Source of the DNA: Lasioglossum baleicum
Taxonomy: Eukaryota; Arthropoda; Insecta; Hymenoptera; Halictidae
NCBI RefSeq assembly: GCF_051020765.1
Contig: NC_134933.1
Span: 1,426,001-1,490,000, forward strand
Direction of reading: 5' to 3'
Length of the DNA: 64,000 nt
Shown here: piece by piece, positions 26,201 to 37,682 of the stretch
How the letters are laid out: the number at the start of each line of letters is the position of its first letter
Numbering within the stretch: the first letter of the stretch is position 1
The notes under the pieces: generated by a model
What the model was told of the DNA's origin: nothing
The model's input: only the letters and a program-made list of their open reading frames with translations
The model's database searches: none
Translations under genes and position numbers: made by a program

Positions 26201-27137
26201 CATATGGTTCCTTTCGAACTTTTTCTCTTCTCGATGATTAGAAAATATTGATGTATGAAGAAATTTTAACAACGATTTTGCGGCATGTTACTTTTACAAA
26301 GGTGTTGATTCACCCCAGAACGGGCGACCATTGCTGCTCTTACACCGTGTATTTACTGGTATTTACTTCTTCGCTAATAATAATGTGGTTCTAAAATTCT
26401 TCATAGTGTATTCCTTGCACACATCAGAAGATTCGCTAAGTCAAGGGACGGGTGGAGTCAGCGAAATTAGCGATGAAGCTGTGCCAATATTAGGAAGACG
26501 GGCGACAAGAGAAAAAATGTCAAGCGGATCAAAATATTCTGATGACAGCGATTCCGACATCGATATGTATAAAGTAAATAACAAATCAATTATTTTACGT
26601 GATGCCTATCCACGAAAATAATGCCTTGTAAAATAAAATACGTTGTTGCAGAACGATTGTCGGATGTTGAATATGGATATATCAAATATACGGGAGAATT
26701 TATTAAATCAAGCCGAATACTTGACACCAAAAATATTGACGACAGGTAATAAGAATTATCTTTATCACTATGTGCATTTAGATATGGCCGAGGGTATTCT
26801 ATTATCATCAAAGTTATTAGCAAGCTCGGAGAAAGATCATAAGATTATAGTTAATTTTAATAAATGCGTTCACGTCATACACAGACTTTTGCATAACACA
26901 GTGAGATTCAAGAAAATGTTGAATTCGGATATGGACAAAACTGTAATTAATAAGAGTTTGATCGCTGTTAAAGAACATGGAGTATTATTTGAATGGGATA
27001 ATATTACTTATTGGGTTGTCGGGCGATTATATACAACTCCTCATCCGAAGGAATTGTATGTGTGCTATCAAGATTCTGCACCGCAAAATTTAATCGAAAT
27101 AGCATTCAAATTACATTCGTTACATACGCTAATTTAA
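23262..27137 (+). CDS. in: Inturned, CPLANE planar cell polarity / ciliogenesis protein
   Basis: Inturned works with Fuzzy (CPLANE) in planar cell polarity and, in vertebrates, ciliogenesis. Eleven exons: 23262-23419, 23505-23808, 23886-24158, 24229-24300, 24360-24616, 24698-24787, 24851-25193, 25253-25590, 25657-25985, 26407-26573 and 26652-27137. They sum to 938 residues, close to human INTU. The acidic Ser-rich N-terminus (WWASDSGSCTGSYYSDTD, then SAAEWESEISPTGELFYIES) is typical. A PDZ-like domain lies at about 155-270 (VMVAGFIPDGEAMKNKNIKI). Longin-like segments follow (GVLYTFPRSENKNTQSIL, VPNGKWFLLVVGYGYDLLAV, and the C-terminal ELYVCYQDSAPQNLIEIAFK). The exon 7 acceptor could instead be 6 nt downstream. 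The first two exons are duplicated at 12882-13282. Confidence 0.9.
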
Positions 27138-27644
27138 ATTCTTTATCTTCTTCACCAAATAACTGATAAATCTCATTTATCATGTACCTATACTCAATCT
27201 ACATGTTTCTAAACATACTTTTATTTTTTTCAACTATGCTGTCTCGTATAACTTCATATACAACTGTAACTTTTGGTAATTAATTTATATTTCTTATATA
27301 CAAAATTTCGATAAAATGGCCTTCTTACTTTACAGTATCTTAATAGTAAATTTATACTTTACAGTTCCTTATTCATGCTTATATCATATACAATAGATTA
27401 AAATTTTCTATCATAATTCAAACGTTTAAATGTCCATTTCGCTTTCAACGAAGTAAGAATATTTATGTATATATATATGCTCTGGTAGAACATTACAATA
27501 GTAAACATGGTTCAAATAATATAACAATTAGAATATGTATACAAAATGCTTATAGCATTAAATCGTTTTGTACTGTACAAAAGTAATATAAAGAAGATTC
27601 TTAATAAAATTTAACAGAATCTCTCCTAATCTGTTTTATATACA
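27138..27644. other. inturned 3' flank, no gene seen
   Basis: AT-rich sequence between the inturned stop and the 3' end of the F-box pseudogene on the opposite strand. The two genes are convergent, and I see nothing coding here. Confidence 0.6.
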
Positions 27645-29719
27645 CTACAACACATCTTCCTTACAATCATCCTCGCCGTCGAAGTGTAGTGCAACTGGAA
27701 AATGTACGCATACACACGCGCCTGCCATTTTACTACCATAATGACCACTCCAAAATGATTTATCTACACCTCCATGAGAATATATAATTTTCCAGAGTCC
27801 AGGTCTATAATTCGTAAATGTATGCATTACCTATTTAAAAGAGAACACTTGTTATTGCATAGAAAAACTTCTTGGAGCAAAGGTATACTATTTATAATAT
27901 AATTAGGATTAATTTAGGTGGTTTCATATTATTGTCTATGTACACGGTGCCACTGATTTTGAGTTTCTCCAGTTATCGTTTCATTAAAATTGAAGGTAAG
28001 CATGATTTCATCGTTCTCATATTAAGCCATCAGAAGAACATTTTCTATATAAAACTGATTAGGTTGTTGCATGCGAAATGTCTATAAATGACGATACTAT
28101 ACAATAACTCTAGTTTTAAGGTACCTTTATCTCTATCAGAAGGCATTACATATGTCCAGAACATCTGCTATCTGTCCTTCCTTCTCTAAGATTATTTGTC
28201 TTTTTACACAGAACTGGTAGGATCCCAGCCAACCAAAAATCTAAATTTGGTCGACCTCCTGTGCGCGCATATGCCGAGCTAGTGTCGACCGTAGGACCAG
28301 AGTTTGGACATGGGCATGAGGTCGGCATCAGGTCGGCACGAATCGGCCGAATGTGCCTTTGTGGCAGCACTGTCGCACTGATGTACCGCATGCCGAATAT
28401 CGTTTTACAGGTGAAACAAACAATTCCAATGCCGCTTTTGCAAAATTCACATGTTTTTCTATAAGCGAGGGTGAAACTAATATCCTAATCGCGATATGGA
28501 GCAACAAAAAATGAGTATACACATTCGGAGCTAATATCCCGTACATTACTACCGGGCCGGTATATAAGAGAAATTGGCGAAACTCGGTCGCTTTAAAAGT
28601 TGAATATTCTTCTATTGGCCTCGGGCGTCTAGAAAAATCAGATGGACAGTACTTATCGAGTACTGCCATTCGCGCGGAGATGATAAAATCATTTTTATTT
28701 ATCATCTTTAAAATATAAGTGTATTCAATTAGTTGAAATTGAACTGTAAAGAAAATTGTACGGCAATGCAAATTTTAGATTATGTCTCTTGCAATCGATG
28801 CAGACAATTTTTATTTCGCATAAAGATCCGCAGTCTAGGAAAAATAACAAATGTGAGAAATAAATAAAATTTGTATTTTTTTTTTCGCCAATTTCTCTTA
28901 TATACCGGCCCGGTAGTAATGTACGGGATATTAGCTCCGAATGTGTATACTCATTTTTTGTTGCTCCATATCGCGATTAGGATATTAGTTTCACCCTCGC
29001 TTATAGAAAAACATGTGAATTTTGCAAAAGCGGCATTGGAATTGTTTGTTTCACCTGTAAAACGATATTCGGCATGCGGTACATCAGTGCGACAGTGCTG
29101 CCACAAAGGCACATTCGGCCGATTCGTGCCGACCTGATGCCGACCTCATGCCCATGTCCAAACCCTGGTCCTACGGTCGTCCAAAATTAAGCCAATCGGG
29201 ACTTGAGCACCTCCGAGCGTAGATTGGACAATGATTTGCCGATCTGTGCCCTAGGCACGGCTTGCCCAAGGCACGCCTGGTTAGCTGGGATGCAATGAAA
29301 CAATGCTGTTTACCCTCCAGAATAGGTTCATCGCTAGCTTAGGGTGGAACACAATCACCCAATGCTCTCATAATCTCCCAATGCTTGTATCGTTCTTCTC
29401 CAGAATGATTTCTAATCAAGTTTCTTCCAAAAGGCTTCTTTTCATATATAACATATTTAGTACACCTGCCAAGGTACTTTCTTCCTTAGTACGCTAGTTC
29501 GGCCACTTTGCGCCAAACATAGCTTTTTATTAACATTTCCCATCGTTTGCAAACCAATTGACAACTCAATAGAGATTTATGGTCGACATAAGTGAAGATC
29601 TGTGTTAACAATTCGCCGGGAATATACCTGTCAGCGAAGATTAATCCGTTTTCTCTTTCTTCGTCGAATTCTTCGCGTGTGCTCATGCTGTTGTCATGAA
29701 ATTGCTTACTGCCATGCAA
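27645..29719 (-). pseudogene. F-box protein with F-box-associated (FBA) domain, FBXO2/6/44 type, broken
   Basis: Read on the minus strand. 29719-29500 gives an F-box (IPGELLTQIFTYVDHKSLLS, CQLVCKRWEMLIKSYVWRKV). An in-frame TAA follows at about 29488. The frame then continues open into FBA-domain sequence (EKKPFGRNLIRNHSGEERYK, HWEIM) with another in-frame TAA at about 29336 and EGKQHCFIAS. There a 1066 bp transposon interrupts the domain. Beyond it the FBA text resumes (YQFCVKRQII, EKEGQIADVLD), then decays with frame changes and a further TAA near 28018. It ends in a good last exon (27827-27645: MHTFTNYRPGLWKIIYSHGG, FWSGHYGSKMAG). Family members are substrate receptors of SCF ubiquitin ligases. 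A 27 nt intron could remove the first TAA but is implausibly short. The combination of stops, shifts and insertion argues that the gene is dead. Confidence 0.82.
28224..29289. mobile_element. 1.07 kb inverted-repeat transposon inserted in the F-box pseudogene
   Basis: The termini are CCCAGCCAACCA on the left and TGGTTAGCTGGG on the right, with AT on both outer sides. Inside, 28286-28581 and 28888-29181 form an almost perfect inverted repeat of about 295 bp. The 306 bp loop contains a copy of a dispersed repeat that includes GATCCGCAGTCTAG. Flanking FBA coding sequence on both sides shows that the element entered a former exon. No transposase is present, so it moved non-autonomously, class undetermined. 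Confidence 0.8.
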
Positions 29720-30284
29720 TTACATGCAATTGACAGTTGGCGGAAAATTAATTGGTCTTCTCTTCACAGTTTCGAATATTAAAATATTGTTTTATTCCTC
29801 AAGAATATTAACTACTATGTATGTAAATAGCAAAGTAAATTGGAGTAAGTATAGTTACGCTGTTTTAGTCAGTGAATGAGTCAACTATTTATTTAAGTAG
29901 TCGGTGCTGTAACCTGCTATAACCTGGTTACACAAACGAAAGAAACTAAAAATCGAAAGGGATTCAAGATTCTTTGTAATCTTTTGAATTGAAGAATTGC
30001 GTGACAGATTTTTCTCATTTCTAAAATATAATATAAATATCGGCGAGAATCTGTTTGCTTTATAAAATTTGAATTTGCCTCCATTCCTTGTAGTGGTAAA
30101 ACCTCCACACTCCACACTGGTAGACAAAAAAATGAACATCATCGATAACAGCGCTAACTGCTGCTAGCAGTAGTAGGGTAAATAATAAAAAAAGATAACA
30201 TATTACAATTAAAGGGCCTTTTTATTTTGTTTAGAACAATGTATATTATGTTCGTATGTGTGTAAAACACCCGGTTAAAAATAT
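29720..30284. other. Intergenic, no gene seen
   Basis: AT-rich spacer between the F-box pseudogene 5' end and the RpL18A stop. Short open frames on the minus strand here show no recognisable protein. Confidence 0.5.
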
Positions 30285-31264
30285 TTACAGGAAGTAGGTG
30301 CGTGGTTTTCTAACACTGAATAGTGGCATACGATTCCTGTGCTGAATACGTTTCGGTAATGGGAATTTAATCTTGGAATCGTGGAATTGTTTCACTTGCG
30401 GCCTTCTGCAATTAGCAGCCTTTACCACTTCTACCTTAATAATTTGGATAGAGTGCGCACGAGCACGATGACGGGCACCCATGTCTCTGTAACATTGCGT
30501 TACAGCACCGCTTACAGACAGGTCTCTGTATTCTCTATACATGTTGTGAGTTCCAGATCTTGAATCGTATCTTAACCAAATTCCAAAATTCTTGATCTTG
30601 ACAGGTGTTTTTTCTGAAATCTGACCATTAAAACATGAAAATGTTTAATCTTATGGTCAATCAGTAATTGTAGTTTGTGATAATTAGGCTGTTTATTCAC
30701 CTGTTTAAGAGATACAATTTCTCCAGTAGATTTCTTGAATTTTTTCAGCTGACGCAGGAAATACCAAAACCTGGATTTCGCAACAATAGCGTCAGGTGCA
30801 AATATTCTCATTTTGTACAAAGGTGTAGTTTTCTCCTTCTCGGTCGGTAATTTGCGACCGATCACCTCAAACTCCTTCAACTATAAAAAGAAAACAATTA
30901 TGTTGGATTGTAATCACGTGTGTTTGCAAGCAACTAATTTTGACGTACATAAAATAGTAATCTTCATCACAAAAACATATATTCCTTCTCTCTATAGAAT
31001 AAAAACGTAATCTAATTCGTTCTAAATATAACGAGATACAAACCGCACTGAAACTTCTAAATACACAATCTGTACATGTGTCGACGATCGTAAAGTTATA
31101 GGTTAGGTGCATATTAAAACGCAAAGCAACTTCGTTTTGACCGTTCTTGTTGATCTTTTACAACGCATAAGATTGCAATATCGTAAATCACTTTTTGATA
31201 GGATATATTTATGGTTTTTTCAATAGAATTTTCAATATTTACTTACTTCTCCCTTGGCTTTCAT
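30285..31264 (-). CDS. RpL18A: 60S ribosomal protein L18A (eL20)
   Basis: Structural protein of the large cytosolic ribosomal subunit. Three minus-strand exons: 31264-31247 (MKAKGE), 30880-30701 (LKEFEVIGRKLPTEKEKTTP onward) and 30620-30285. They give 177 residues, the normal eL20 length. Diagnostic text includes PLYKMRIFAPDAIVAKSRFW, GIWLRYDSRSGTHNMYREYR and the C-terminal RIQHRNRMPLFSVRKPRTYF. The start exon is only 18 nt, followed by GTAAGT, an exon-intron layout typical of ribosomal protein genes. Splice sites are canonical. Nothing suggests that it is a processed copy, since introns are present and the frame is intact. Confidence 0.96.
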
Positions 31265-31594
31265 TTTGCCGTTGCGTATAGTATCACGATAAACCGGAAA
31301 AAGAGGGTCACTCCATCCGTGCGTCAGTGATGTAGGGTGGTAGGGATGTTCGGTTCCGATTTGATTCTTTGGAGAGAAAGATCGATCTGTTAAATCGATC
31401 CTCCACACCTCGATCTTTTGAGAGAATCGCGGTCTGAACAGAATCGATATATTCTTTCGTGCAGGGATAATCGATTATTGTTCCGTAAAGAATCGATTCT
31501 CGACAATAAACGAATCGATGGTACGATGGTACACGAAAGAATTCAATTGGGCAGTCTGTCACGAGACGAGCGTGCTACGAATTTTTGGTTTTTG

Positions 31595-31645
<51 letters not shown>

Positions 31646-32224
31646 ATTAAAATATATTGTGTTATAATAACTTACCAAAAATTCATAGCATGCTCATCTC
31701 GTCGTGGACTCTTCCGGTATTCTCCCGCTAATAATAGTACTCCACTACTTTCTCCACAAACGTAGGACATCATTGGTCAGAAATGCAGCTATTTTTGAAC
31801 GTACAAATATAGAATATGTGTACATATAAATATTGTATCAAAAAAAGTAACATAAATTAATATTGGATAAAAATTTGTCTATTTGGTTAAGACTTATACA
31901 TTGTTAATGTTCCTCTAAAAATTATTACAAATTTCTCAGAATGTCCATTTTTTTACTTTACTCTCTAATATATTAATTTATAGTCTTATAATGAGAATTT
32001 GTGCAAACATGTTAAATACAGAAAGGTTTTAAATAATCTATACATTTTGGTTGACTACATAAGGGTCAATATATGTAATTATAAGCAAATGAAGTATTGG
32101 CTAGAATTGTCGTTGAACTTTTATTGAGCATATGCAATTATAGTTACAATTGTATTTATTTTTATAACTTAATGATCAGACAATATTTTGTTTCTGTATC
32201 CAGTTTGTGTAAAAATGTGGTCTA
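31265..32224. other. Intergenic between RpL18A and IWS1 with TA microsatellite
   Basis: Contains clustered ATCGATT-like words between 31340 and 31520 that partly pair as inverted repeats. A pure TA run follows at about 31599-31637. The rest is AT rich. The RpL18A promoter should lie just right of 31264. No gene is seen. Confidence 0.55.
31599..31637. repeat. TA dinucleotide microsatellite
   Basis: About twenty uninterrupted TA units, followed by TGTATGTATA. Confidence 0.95.
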
Positions 32225-35200
32225 TTATAAGGACATTTTGCGTCCTTCGATGGAAATGTCAACGGCTCTTCTTGATCCTTTCATCCTTTTATTATCTATA
32301 TAATTTTTCATATGTCTCTCGAATCGGTTCATCTGTTTCTTGGAACTCTATTGAAACGTTACAACAGGGATTGTAAGTTACACTATGAAATGTTAGTCGA
32401 CGGTGGGTTAAATAAGTATACTTACCCTGCTAATATCGATGTCAGACTTCCAATCAGGCCTTACAACATAATCTTTATTTGATGGCCTAGGAACTCTGGC
32501 TCTTCCAACCCAGCCAGGGTCTCCTGGTCTCAAAGGTCTAAGTGCAACAAAATTCATTAATATTCCAATAATCTCATTTGATCTAATTCTATAAGAGCAT
32601 ATTCGATTCATACTTAGCGTCTCCTTTTAGTGCTTTATTTATATCTTGTGATTTTTGCGAAGTGCCACCATCTTCTGTTTTTCTTCGTTTCTGTGGCGTT
32701 TGTTCCAAATCCCTTTGCATTCTTTCTTCTTTCGATAGCGCTTTGAAATCAGCCGACAGATTAAATATAGGGCGTGCCCATTCGTTAATCAATTTACCGG
32801 CGCGTTCCTTGTTTTCTTTAGTTTCTTTCGGATGCTTATAAAGATACATCACAGCTTTTCCGATACCAGACTGTTTCAAGGAAGACTGATCTATTCGTGG
32901 AAACTGAAACATTAATTAATGTAGACGCACGCAAACATAGCTTTACATTATTCAAGCTAAAAGCTTATAAACTTACTTCCCACAAAAGTTTTAAAAGACT
33001 GTCTCGAATCTTTAGCGAAGGCAAGGATCGATCAGGCATCGGTGCTAACCAATCAGTCAACACCATTAATACGTTATGCTCTAAAAACGCTAGCTGTAGA
33101 TCGTGTTTTTTAAGTTGCGATAATACTTTCGGTAGCATCGCTATTTTATTTGTAGCGGGCTTATTTTGTTGATTTAATTTCCTATCCTCTTCCGACGCGT
33201 TCCTCATGTCGGACAACAACTGTGCTATAATATCGTCATTGTCATTAATTATGTCAATGTCTTTCCTCTTACGTCTGCGCGACTGTTCTTCTTTTTTGCG
33301 AGCCAGCATGCGATCGAAATCAGACAAAGCATCATCCCTGAAAAGTAAAACATATATATTATTAATTCTCATAAATTTTTCACAGTGCGTAGACCTCGCT
33401 TGCATCGATTATCGTTACTCCAGTTTCCCCTGAATTATTACTTACATATATCTGGTACTCCTGATAAGCATACATCAAAGACGACGACATAGATTACAAC
33501 ACAGATTTTAAACATAAATCTTCCAACATATTTAAACAACTTACATTCCTCCATCTGCGATGACACCATCGTCCGAATCCTCATTCTCTTGCTGCCCAAT
33601 AGCTGCACTATCATCAAGCTGTTTGGCCTCGGCTTCCTCTGCTTCCTCTCCTTGTTCATCGTCGTCCTTCTTTTTCTCTGCTCCCTCGTCATTGCCTTCA
33701 TCTTCAGAGTCCGACAAACCGTGTTTCGACTTCTTGGTCGCCTTAACTCCGCCATCCTCTTCCTCGGAGTCGGAAAGGACTCTGTTCCTCTTCTTAACAG
33801 CACCATCAGAGTCCTCGCTGCGGCTTCTTGATCTCCTAGACTTCGATACCGAACGAGATCTTGATCTTGATCGAGACGAGTGTCTAGACCCAGCTGCTGA
33901 ACCCGACTTCGATCTCGAACGTGATCTCGATCTCGATCGCGACCTGGATCTTGATCTTGACTTCGATCGCGAGCCAGAACGCGACCTCGAGCGGGATTTC
34001 GATTTTGACTTTGATCTTGATCTCGATCTCGATTTCGATCGCGACCCTGAACGCGATCTGGACCGAGACGCCTTCGAACTGGAACGAGATCTAGATCTAG
34101 ACTTTGATGATCTCGAGCTGGATCTTGATCGTGAACGAGAACTCTTTCTCGAAGCCGGAGACTGTGATCCTTTGCGCGATCCTGATACCGATCTCGACTT
34201 GGATCTTGATCTAGACTTGGATCTTGATCTAGACTTGGATCTTGATCTGGATTTCGATCTTGACACGGACTTCTTCGAGCCGGATCTAGACCGTGACCTT
34301 GATCCTTGCCTTGATCCTGACGGCGACTTCGACTGAACTTTCGGCGAAGGCGATCTAGACAAGGATCCTGATCGAGAGGCTGCGGCCGGTTTCCTAGGGC
34401 TGGAGCCGCCGGATCTGGATCTGGATTTACGGTTTTCATCTACGGAGCCGGGAGATTTCGAATGCGTACTTTTAGGGGAATTTGCTCCTTTTCCCGAGTT
34501 GTTCACCGATGGAGATGGTGATCGTGAACGGGATCGAGAAGCTTTAGCGCGTGAAGGAGACGGAGACGGGGACCGTGATAGAGATCGCGAGCCTTTCTTA
34601 TCAACAGAGGCCGATCGAGACCTGCTGTGTGATTTTCGGTGAGGACTCTCCGAATGGGAGCGTGATCTAGCTGCAGAAGATGCTCGCGATCCAGATGGAG
34701 ATCGAGATCTAGCAGTCTGCTTCGGTGAACCAGAACCTGAGCGAGAACGGGATCGGGAACGCGATTTAGAGCGTACAGAACGAGAAGGAGATCTAGACGG
34801 TGGGTTACTGTGTTTGACTGAAGCCGATCTTGATCTAGACCTGGATCTTGACTTGGATCTGGACCTGGATCTGGATCGCGAATTTTGCCGAGAAGCTGCG
34901 TTAGAACTTTTCCTAGATTCCGCCACCGACGAACTCCTCGATCTTGATCTTGACTTCGATCTTGATTTTGACCTCGACTTTGATCTCGACTTCGATTTCG
35001 ACCTTGATCGAGATTTAGCGGAATGTGGCGATTGCGATCTGCTATGCGCAACCTTTCCATCGTGCTCCGGAGAAGGCGACTTAGAGGGAGATTTCGAGGT
35101 GCTTCTTCTACCAGCAGACTTTGAACTGGATCTTGAAGATCTCTGGTTCTTAGGGGATCCCGGCGAAGCTGATCGATTCGGAGAAGGCGATCGCGAAGGT

Positions 35201-35745
35201 GATCTGGAGTATGATTTTCTTGAATTGGCGTTGGAATGCACCGAGGCTGGTGATCGTGGCTGTGCAGGTGACGATTGATTGGATCTGTAAATAGAAAGGA
35301 ATTAAGATTACATTAGATATAGCCTAACTAAACCTTAGTAACTTGAATCTTTTTTACTTGAGAATTTGATAAGATAAAATTTCTAAAGCTTGTAGATTTT
35401 AGTTCTTCCATTGAGATTCCAGTTACCAAGATTCTACTGTGTTATTTAGATAACCTAGGAGAGCGGCTGGCGGAGTTTGACTTTGATCTACTTCTGCTGG
35501 ATCGTCGAGAGTCTACAGAGCGACTTCTAGACTTTTCGTGTTCCTCCTCCGATTCGCTTCTATCTTCTGAAAATGAGACAATATTATGTTAGAATTACGC
35601 AACAGTTTTGAGATATTTTTGCATGTGTCCACGAATGTGTCAAAATTAATGTCAAGAATTGGATACTTTATGCACATAGACAATTCAATTCTAATAATTT
35701 TTATAATATGGCTTGAAAGGAGTATGATTTACCTTCACGATCCAT
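32225..35745 (-). CDS. IWS1, Spt6-interacting elongation factor with RS-rich N-terminus
   Basis: IWS1 binds Spt6 and elongating RNA polymerase II and links transcription to splicing and mRNA export. Seven minus-strand exons: 35745-35733, 35566-35455, 35284-33545, 33337-32977, 32903-32614, 32537-32426 and 32347-32225. They sum to 916 residues. Residues ~10-490 are arginine-serine and lysine-serine repeats, followed by a Glu/Asp-rich stretch (SDSEEEDGG, DDDEQGEEAEEAEA). The TFIIS N-terminal (LEDGF-like) domain follows at about 680-790 (LPKVLSQLKKHDLQLAFLEH, LLKLLWEFPRIDQSSLKQSG, GKAVMYLYKHPKETKENKER). The conserved tail RRAVDISIEGRKMSL ends the protein. I chose the first ATG because its short exon splices in frame. 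The RS block yields long antisense Asp-Leu frames that are artefacts. Confidence 0.93.
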
Positions 35746-36427
35746 TGTATTTATGTACAAATATACACCTTGTCACTACGTATTATCAAGTATTTTTGTT
35801 CCTAAATTATAGAGGACAAAAACTCTCTCGGAGAGGCCCGCTAAATTTTTAAATAACACCTTATTGTTAATGATAGCTTAGACTCGACGAACATACTCGA
35901 GGAAATGTATTTACGTTAAAAAAACGCAAGAAACTGGGAAGAATTCACGAAAAGCACGCCTGATTGGCCATTTCAGTTTTGGCCCACGGGTTTGTCAGGT
36001 TAGACATTTAGAATCAACCAATCGGTGTATTTATTAATTAAATGAAACATGTATCACAGGTATTTACGATCGTGGACGCGTAGCCGGTAAACTGTCGATC
36101 AGAATTATTCTTGTAACGTGAAACGTCGAGTAATAACACAAAACAACGTCCTGTAAATAATTTGAATAACAGAGGGACGCACGTTGCTCGTAAACGCAGA
36201 GAAACCCATAAAACTTGCACGAAATTTGGAGAACGGATGTCGGCTTTACTTTCTATTCAGTATTGTTTTATGATCGATTCGATAAAAAACATTCTTATAG
36301 AAGCGAAACTTCTGGTACAATCTTGAACATTTATGTATTTATTACTACTTTATTTGTTGACCTTGAAGTACCCATGAGTACCCACCAGTACCCACGGACC
36401 ACAGACTACAGACACTGACAGACACGC
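35746..36427. other. IWS1 upstream spacer, no gene seen
   Basis: Probably contains the IWS1 promoter. It ends at the foldback element beginning at about 36428. Small open frames have no recognisable content. Confidence 0.5.
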
Positions 36428-36902
36428 AGCCTGTACGAAGCATTGAAGCCTGTCATGGCGGCTGGTCGTATATCTATCTCACTCTCTCACCGATAGTTGG
36501 TGGGGGCGCAGCGAGCCAGTCAACTCGGAGTGGCTCTATGGCGCATGATGGCTACACTAGTATTTAAAGTCGCCTATAGAGCGCACCACAGATCTGCCTA
36601 CCAAGATGGCCGACAAGTTGATTCCCCTTCCGTCTTTGGGGACACCCCCTCTCACCCATAAATCTACTTTATGCTCAGTCCTTAGGTCCGTGGTGTGGTC
36701 GTAAGGCGCTCTCTTTCTAATTGACGAGTTGGTGGGGAGAGATTCGCCCAATGAAAGTGGAGAGTGCGTAGGAAGTGAGAGTTGTGTGTGTGTGTGTGTG
36801 TGTGTGTGACTGGCTCGCTGCGCCCCCACCAACTATCGGTGTGCGAGTGAGATAGATATACGACCAGCCGCCATGGCAGGCTTCAACGCTTCGTACAGGC
36901 CG
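36428..36902. mobile_element. Foldback element with ~95 bp terminal inverted repeats
   Basis: The left end runs through CCTGTACGAAGCATTGAAGC and GCGGCTGGTCGTATATCTAT to the GGGGGCGCAGCGAGCCAGTC block ending near 36522. The right end from about 36807 to 36902 is its inverted copy with a few changes. A (GT)n run lies just inside the right repeat at 36784-36807. The centre has no coding capacity. The class is undetermined. Confidence 0.8.
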
Positions 36903-36911
36903 CGCAGTCTA

Positions 36912-37292
36912 CAGTAGTACAGTGTTTCGATATTGTCCAAGATTTTTCGTACAATGGATGGCCGCTGGTGGCGCTTTCAGCCTCAGTAAAGTAAGATTCT
37001 CGATAAAATGGGGCACCTTGAGCACCCCGCAAAATTTGAAAAGATTTGTATGATTTGATTCTGAAAAATGAATGTATAACATGTGTATTTGTGTATATTT
37101 TGTAACTTGTAGGACACGTCCTGAAGTTTTTTTGTCCGGAACAGATTGTTTTGGTACTTTCGCGCCAATAAAACTGTTTCAAGGCGCAGGGCTCCACTAC
37201 CTCGTCATCATAGATACGTTACTGTTTTTTCCGCGCAGCGCCATCAGCGGCCATCCATCGTACGAAAAATCTTGGACGATATCGGAACACTG
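36912..37292. mobile_element. hAT-type MITE, copy 1
   Basis: Terminal inverted repeats contain CAGTGTTTCGATATTGTCC at the left and its counterpart GGACGATATCGGAACACTG at the right. GCAGTCTA stands directly outside both ends (36904-36911 and 37293-37300) and is the 8 bp target duplication expected for hAT elements. A second copy of the family is at 45799-46177. No transposase is encoded. Confidence 0.8.
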
Positions 37293-37682
37293 GCAGTCTA
37301 TCTCTAATAACTGTATAAGTCTATGGTTTCACCTCGATAGGTATGATCACTGATATATCATATGGTCTAAGGATATACACTGATATATATAGTATATCAG
37401 TGAGGATATATCAGTGGGTATGATCCGTGGACTCGATGACGACCGAGGGTAGCCGAATCTCGCCGAGTCTGCTTAACGAATAACATGGCGGCCGTGGCAA
37501 AGTTTTCGCCGCCCGTATGAGGGATTCGCGTTGTCCGTGATCGAGCGGTTGACGGTGCAGACAGATCGTCCAGTGATCCTGGCCGGATCGCTTTGCAATA
37601 ATTCGCGAGTGGAAATTCGCCAGTGTGGTGGCAAGTTTCAACAGCCCGATGCGGGTCGCGTGCAAGTCTCGTAACGCAAATC

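Noticed and set aside
29460..29500. 27 nt intron that would remove the first TAA of the F-box gene
   Set aside because: Phase would fit, but it is too short for normal splicing, and later stops and the transposon insertion remain unexplained.
33560..34336. 258-codon plus-strand frame rich in Asp-Leu
   Set aside because: Antisense shadow of the arginine-serine codons of IWS1.
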